Assembly: GCA_913020115.1 (NCBI GenBank)
Contig: CAJWBQ010000033.1
Location: 1 to 46,186, forward strand
DNA length: 46,186 bases
From: an uncultured Cellvibrionales bacterium
GTDB taxonomy: Bacteria; Pseudomonadota; Gammaproteobacteria; Pseudomonadales; Cellvibrionaceae
Reading direction: 5' to 3'
Shown here: piece after piece, positions 42,416 through 46,186 of the stretch
How the letters are laid out: every line of letters begins with the position of its first letter
How positions within the stretch are numbered: the stretch's first letter is position 1
Position numbers and translations under genes: made by a program
Notes under the pieces: generated by a model
Seen by the model: the letters and a program-made list of their open reading frames with translations, nothing else
Database searches by the model: none
Told to the model about the DNA's origin: nothing

Positions 42416-44143
42416 ATGAATGCTCCCTTACCCGCCATAAGCGGTCTGGCACGTCGTTTAGTTAACGACAATTTACTGGACGAAGAGACCGCCAAGGCCG
42501 CACTAGCGCAATGCACTCAAGCCAAAACGCCTTTTGTTCACTACCTTGTTGCCAGCCAAGGGCTGGACGCTCGAACCATAGCCAACGCTGCGTCTGATGA
42601 ATTTGGCACGCCTATTCTCGACTTGGATGCTTTCAACGTTGAAAGCCTGCCAAAAGACGTCATTGACCGGAAATTGGTCAGCAAGCATCGTTCTCTGCCG
42701 CTGTTTAAGCGTGGCAATCGCCTTTTCATCGCCGTTGCAGACCCTACCAACCTCCGAGCACTGGATGAAATTAAATTCAATACCGGAATATCAACAGATG
42801 CTGTTCTAGTAGAGGCAGATAAACTAGATAAAATCATAGACCTGTTCCTGAACGCTCAGGAAGAATCATTAGGCGATGCCCTAGGTGGGCTTGACGATGA
42901 CGGGCTTGATGACCTAGATATACAGGCCGTTGACGAACACGCCGGTGATGACGAGGAAGACAAAGAAGCTGACGAAGCCCCCGTAGTAAGATTCGTAAAC
43001 AAGGTATTGTTAGACGCAATTAAATCGGGCGCATCCGACATCCACTTTGAACCCTATGAAAAAGCCTACCGCGTCCGCTTCAGAACGGATGGAATTCTCA
43101 AAGAGGTGGCTCGCCCACCCACGAGTATGGCTACCCGGCTTGCCGCGCGCTTGAAAGTTATGTCTCAAATGGACATATCTGAGAGACGCTTGCCGCAGGA
43201 TGGCCGCATCAAGATGAAAATCACCAAAACAAGGGCAATCGATTTCCGTGTTAACACTCTGCCCACACTGTTTGGCGAAAAAATCGTATTGCGTATATTG
43301 GACCCCAGCTCCGCGAAGCTGGGCATTGATGCCCTAGGTTATGAAGATGACCAGAAAAAGTTGTTTATGGACTGCCTGCACCAACCGCAAGGCATGATTC
43401 TCGTCACCGGACCAACGGGCTCCGGTAAGACCGTTTCCCTCTATACAGGCCTAAACATACTTAATACCCCCGAACTCAATATATCCACCGCGGAAGATCC
43501 TGTTGAAATTAACCTTGAAGGCATCAATCAGGTACAGATGAACACCAAAGTTGGCCTAACGTTCTCTGAAGCCCTCCGCTCTTTCCTCCGCCAAGATCCA
43601 GACATAGTTATGGTTGGTGAGATACGTGACCTTGAAACCGCGGAAATTGGTATTAAAGCGGCTCAGACCGGCCACTTAGTACTATCCACCCTACACACCA
43701 ACAGCGCACCTGAAACTTTGACCCGCTTGCTCAATATGGGCGTTCCTGCGTTTAACGTCGCCACAACCGTAAGCTTGATCATCGCACAGCGACTTGCACG
43801 CCGCCTTTGCCCATTGTGCAAGGTACCCGCTACGGATATCCCCGAGGAAATTCTTAGTGAGGAAGGTTTCGATGACATTGGTATCGAACGCTCAGAATTT
43901 GAGATATTCCACCCCGGCGGCTGCGATAAATGCAGCAATGGCTATAAGGGCCGTGTTGGTGTTTATGAAGTAGTTCGCATAACCCCCTCCATCTCCAGCC
44001 TTATAATGGAGGGCGGCAATGCAATTGATATTGCAAAACGTGCAAAAGAAGAGGGCTTCAACAACCTCAGAGTATCAGCGCTGAGGAAGGTGGCGGGCGG
44101 TTTAACCAGCCTTGAAGAAGCAAACCGAGTGACCAAGGACTAA
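42416..44143 (+). CDS. pilB: Type IV pilus extension ATPase PilB
   Basis: This 575-residue hexameric motor powers pilus assembly. The N-terminal T2SSE_N domain is about 1-150. An acidic linker (DDDGLDDLDIQ..., about 155-185) follows. Next comes the ATPase core with Walker A GPTGSGKT (332-339), the Asp-box DPVEINLEGINQ, Walker B MVGEIRDLETAE and the His box GHLVLSTLHTN. The zinc-binding CPLC...CDKC tetracysteine near the C-terminus is intact, as in PilB rather than PilT/PilU. The start is ATG with GGA eight bases upstream. It heads pilB-pilC-pilD, which are closely spaced. Confidence 0.97.
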   Translation: MNAPLPAISGLARRLVNDNLLDEETAKAALAQCTQAKTPFVHYLVASQGLDARTIANAASDEFGTPILDLDAFNVESLPKDVIDRKLVSKHRSLPLFKRGNRLFIAVADPTNLRALDEIKFNTGISTDAVLVEADKLDKIIDLFLNAQEESLGDALGGLDDDGLDDLDIQAVDEHAGDDEEDKEADEAPVVRFVNKVLLDAIKSGASDIHFEPYEKAYRVRFRTDGILKEVARPPTSMATRLAARLKVMSQMDISERRLPQDGRIKMKITKTRAIDFRVNTLPTLFGEKIVLRILDPSSAKLGIDALGYEDDQKKLFMDCLHQPQGMILVTGPTGSGKTVSLYTGLNILNTPELNISTAEDPVEINLEGINQVQMNTKVGLTFSEALRSFLRQDPDIVMVGEIRDLETAEIGIKAAQTGHLVLSTLHTNSAPETLTRLLNMGVPAFNVATTVSLIIAQRLARRLCPLCKVPATDIPEEILSEEGFDDIGIERSEFEIFHPGGCDKCSNGYKGRVGVYEVVRITPSISSLIMEGGNAIDIAKRAKEEGFNNLRVSALRKVAGGLTSLEEANRVTKD

Positions 44144-44148
44144 TATTG

Positions 44149-45366
44149 ATGGCTACTGCAGCAAGCAACGTTACTTTTATCTATAAAGGCCAAGATAAAA
44201 AGGGCAATAAAGTTCAAGGAGAGATGTCGGGTGCCAGCTCTTCGCTCATCAAAGCTAAATTGATGAAACAAGGCATTCGAGCGACGAACGTGCGCAAGAA
44301 GCCAAAACCTCTATTTGGCGGCGGTAAAAAACCCATTAAACCAATGGACATTGCCCTGTTTACCCGGCAAATGGCCACCATGATGAAAGCGGGCGTGCCA
44401 CTGGTGCAAAGCTTTGAAATTGTCGCTGAGGGTGTAGAAAACCCCGCGCTCGAAGAACTTGTGCTGGGGATTCGAGAGGATGTTTCCGCAGGCGGCGGAT
44501 TTGCAGTTGCCCTTAGAAAACACCCTAGACATTTCGACGACCTATTTTGCAATCTAGTTGAAGCGGGCGAACAATCCGGCTCACTAGAGACCATGCTGGA
44601 TCGTATCGCGACCTATAAAGAAAAGACCGAACAACTAAAAGCCAAAATCAAAAAAGCATTGAGCTACCCAATCGCGGTGGTTTCCGTCGCCGTTATCGTT
44701 ACCGGTATATTACTGGTTAAAGTGGTACCTCAGTTCGCAGAAACATTCAGCAATTTTGGCGCGGAGCTGCCTGCGTTCACCCAATTCGTACTCGGTCTGT
44801 CAGAAGCGGTACAAGAATGGTGGTTCTACATTTTGCTCGGGATCATCGCTTTTGTTATGGCTTTTAAAGAAGCCAAAATACGATCAAGAGGCTTTAGAAA
44901 AGCGGTAGATCGTTATTCTCTAAAACTACCCGTCGTCGGCGACATTCTCCACCAGTCCGTCATGGCTCGCTTCGGACGCACGCTATCGACGACTTTCTCA
45001 GCAGGTGTCCCACTCATTGATGCACTTAACTCTGTAGCCGGCGCCTCTGGTAATATAATCTACGAAGAAGCCATCTTAAAAGTCAAAGACGAAGTTTCCA
45101 CAGGCATACAACTAAACGTCAGCCTAAAACAATCAAATATGTTCCCCTCGCTACTAATCCAAATGACCGCCATCGGCGAAGAGTCAGGTGCGCTGGATGA
45201 AATGTTAGACAAAGTAGCCATCTTCTACGAAGAAGCAGTAGACAACCTAGTCGACAGCCTAACCGCCCTACTCGAACCTCTCATCATGTCCGTACTCGGC
45301 ATACTCGTCGGCGGTCTGATGATTGCGATGTACCTACCCATCTTCCAACTTGGCGCCATCGTTTAA
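44149..45366 (+). CDS. pilC: Type IV pilus inner-membrane platform protein PilC
   Basis: This 405-residue GspF/PilC-family protein has two T2SSF repeats (about 70-195 and 273-395). Both carry the signature pattern LFTRQMATMMKAGVPLVQSFEI and FGRTLSTTFSAGVPLIDALNSV, and three membrane helices (around 170-195, 220-240 and 375-400). It couples PilB to pilin insertion at the inner membrane. ATG 44149 is preceded by an in-frame TTG at 44146; AAGGA fits either. It starts five bases after pilB and shares one base with the pilD start, so the three genes are probably translated together. Confidence 0.96.
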   Translation: MATAASNVTFIYKGQDKKGNKVQGEMSGASSSLIKAKLMKQGIRATNVRKKPKPLFGGGKKPIKPMDIALFTRQMATMMKAGVPLVQSFEIVAEGVENPALEELVLGIREDVSAGGGFAVALRKHPRHFDDLFCNLVEAGEQSGSLETMLDRIATYKEKTEQLKAKIKKALSYPIAVVSVAVIVTGILLVKVVPQFAETFSNFGAELPAFTQFVLGLSEAVQEWWFYILLGIIAFVMAFKEAKIRSRGFRKAVDRYSLKLPVVGDILHQSVMARFGRTLSTTFSAGVPLIDALNSVAGASGNIIYEEAILKVKDEVSTGIQLNVSLKQSNMFPSLLIQMTAIGEESGALDEMLDKVAIFYEEAVDNLVDSLTALLEPLIMSVLGILVGGLMIAMYLPIFQLGAIV

Positions 45367-46186
45367 TGCCCATTGAAAACACCATGGAGGCGCTCTACGC
45401 CTCCCCTGCTTTCCTTTATTTCGTCACTTTAGCCCTAGGCCTTTGCATTGGTAGTTTCCTCAATGTCGTGGTCTACCGCCTACCTATTACACTCGAAAAA
45501 GAATGGAAAACAGATTGCTGCTCACTCCTAGACATTGAACAGCCTGAACCGGAGAACACAAAACCTTTTAATTTGATGTTCCCAAACTCCCATTGCCCCA
45601 ACTGCAAACACAACATACGTATGTGGGAGAACATCCCAGTACTCAGCTACCTAATACTTAAGGGTAAATGCGCTGGCTGCCAGCAAGCTATTTCACTTCG
45701 CTATCCTTTAGTTGAATTGGCAACCGGACTTTTATCTGTATTGGTCGTCTACTTGTTAGGGTTCACCCTTCAGGCCGGTCTTGCTCTTGTCCTGACTTGG
45801 TGTCTGATTTCCCTAACTCTAATCGACATAGACACCCAGCTTCTGCCAGACAACATCACCCTGCCACTTGTGTGGCTCGGCCTCATCGTCAATTCGTTTT
45901 CAGTCTACGTCAGCTTACCCGAAGCCCTATGGGGTGCCATTGGCGGCTACCTCTCTCTCTGGTCTGTATTTTGGCTGTTCAAAATAGCGACCGGAAAAGA
46001 AGGTATGGGTTATGGCGACTTTAAATTATTGGCCTTATTTGGTGCCTGGCTAGGCTGGCAATATATACCGCTTATCATTCTACTTTCATCTGTAGTTGGC
46101 GCAGTTATAGGTATTACCATGATTATATTAACTAAAAAAGACCATACCATCCCTATTCCTTTTGGTCCCTATTTAGCCGCAGCAGG
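45366..46186 (+). CDS. pilD: Prepilin peptidase/N-methyltransferase PilD, 3'-truncated by the window end
   Basis: The start ATG overlaps the pilC stop (TAATG). The frame is open to the last base, so the C-terminus is missing. The visible 273 residues contain the N-terminal methylation domain, with ALGLCIGSFLNVVVYRLP and the zinc tetracysteine CPNC...CAGC, followed by the aspartyl-protease domain: IDIDTQLLPD and GMGYGDFKLLALFGAWLGW supply the two catalytic Asp residues. It should cleave and methylate PilA from this window and other prepilins. Genomes of this type often have coaE next, outside the window. Confidence 0.95.
   Translation, partial: MPIENTMEALYASPAFLYFVTLALGLCIGSFLNVVVYRLPITLEKEWKTDCCSLLDIEQPEPENTKPFNLMFPNSHCPNCKHNIRMWENIPVLSYLILKGKCAGCQQAISLRYPLVELATGLLSVLVVYLLGFTLQAGLALVLTWCLISLTLIDIDTQLLPDNITLPLVWLGLIVNSFSVYVSLPEALWGAIGGYLSLWSVFWLFKIATGKEGMGYGDFKLLALFGAWLGWQYIPLIILLSSVVGAVIGITMIILTKKDHTIPIPFGPYLAAA

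Overview
The window reads as chromosomal DNA of a Gram-negative gammaproteobacterium, probably a marine Pseudomonas-like or Cellvibrionales-type organism. Supporting signs are the gene order pilD-pilC-pilB-pilA ... nadC ... ampD-ampE (recalled from Pseudomonas), fxsA-groES-groEL with a heat-shock promoter, a class I fumarase, YajQ, AmpG and a sigma-54 pilA promoter. No rRNA, tRNA, CRISPR array, complete insertion sequence or prophage was recognised.

Left part (1-19,150) is dense housekeeping and regulatory DNA: a DUF3549 gene cut by the window edge, a REC-GGDEF-REC response regulator, a SYLF/YSC84 lipid-binding protein, a long RNA-foldable palindrome, an EF-hand protein, pyrB, a DUF2971 gene, sbcB, a class I fumarase, a coiled-coil membrane protein, a stand-alone PuuD-type membrane domain, groEL/groES/fxsA, a DUF481 barrel, an alkyltransferase-like (Atl) repair protein, ampG, yajQ, a degenerate Y1-transposase-like protein, ampE and ampD. 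AmpG, AmpD and AmpE belong to muropeptide recycling and its signalling.

Middle part (19,189-23,233) holds a DUF1631 gene, divergent from a membrane-anchored retropepsin-like protease, followed by nadC. The codon style changes inside nadC.

The region from about 23,300 to 41,600 is visibly more AT-rich. It is a surface-glycan locus inserted between nadC and pilA and built as four blocks of alternating orientation: (i) a GT2, two GT4 enzymes and a hexapeptide acyltransferase; (ii) a sulfotransferase and a polysaccharide-deacetylase-like protein; (iii) two adjacent nucleotidyltransferase-fold proteins, a methyltransferase, a Wzx-type flippase and a GT4; (iv) WbpB-, WbpD- and WbpE-like enzymes for a diacetamido-uronic acid sugar, a GT4, and a large GT-C/TPR membrane protein directly downstream of pilA. 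No initiating phosphoglycosyltransferase, clear Wzy, WbpA or WbpI is seen, so the locus must rely on genes elsewhere. The most novel-looking parts are the tandem nucleotidyltransferases and the pilA-adjacent GT-C protein.

Right part (41,648-46,186) is the type IVa pilus core: pilA on the minus strand with a sigma-54 promoter and PilR-like upstream sites, and pilB-pilC-pilD on the plus strand, with pilD cut by the window end.
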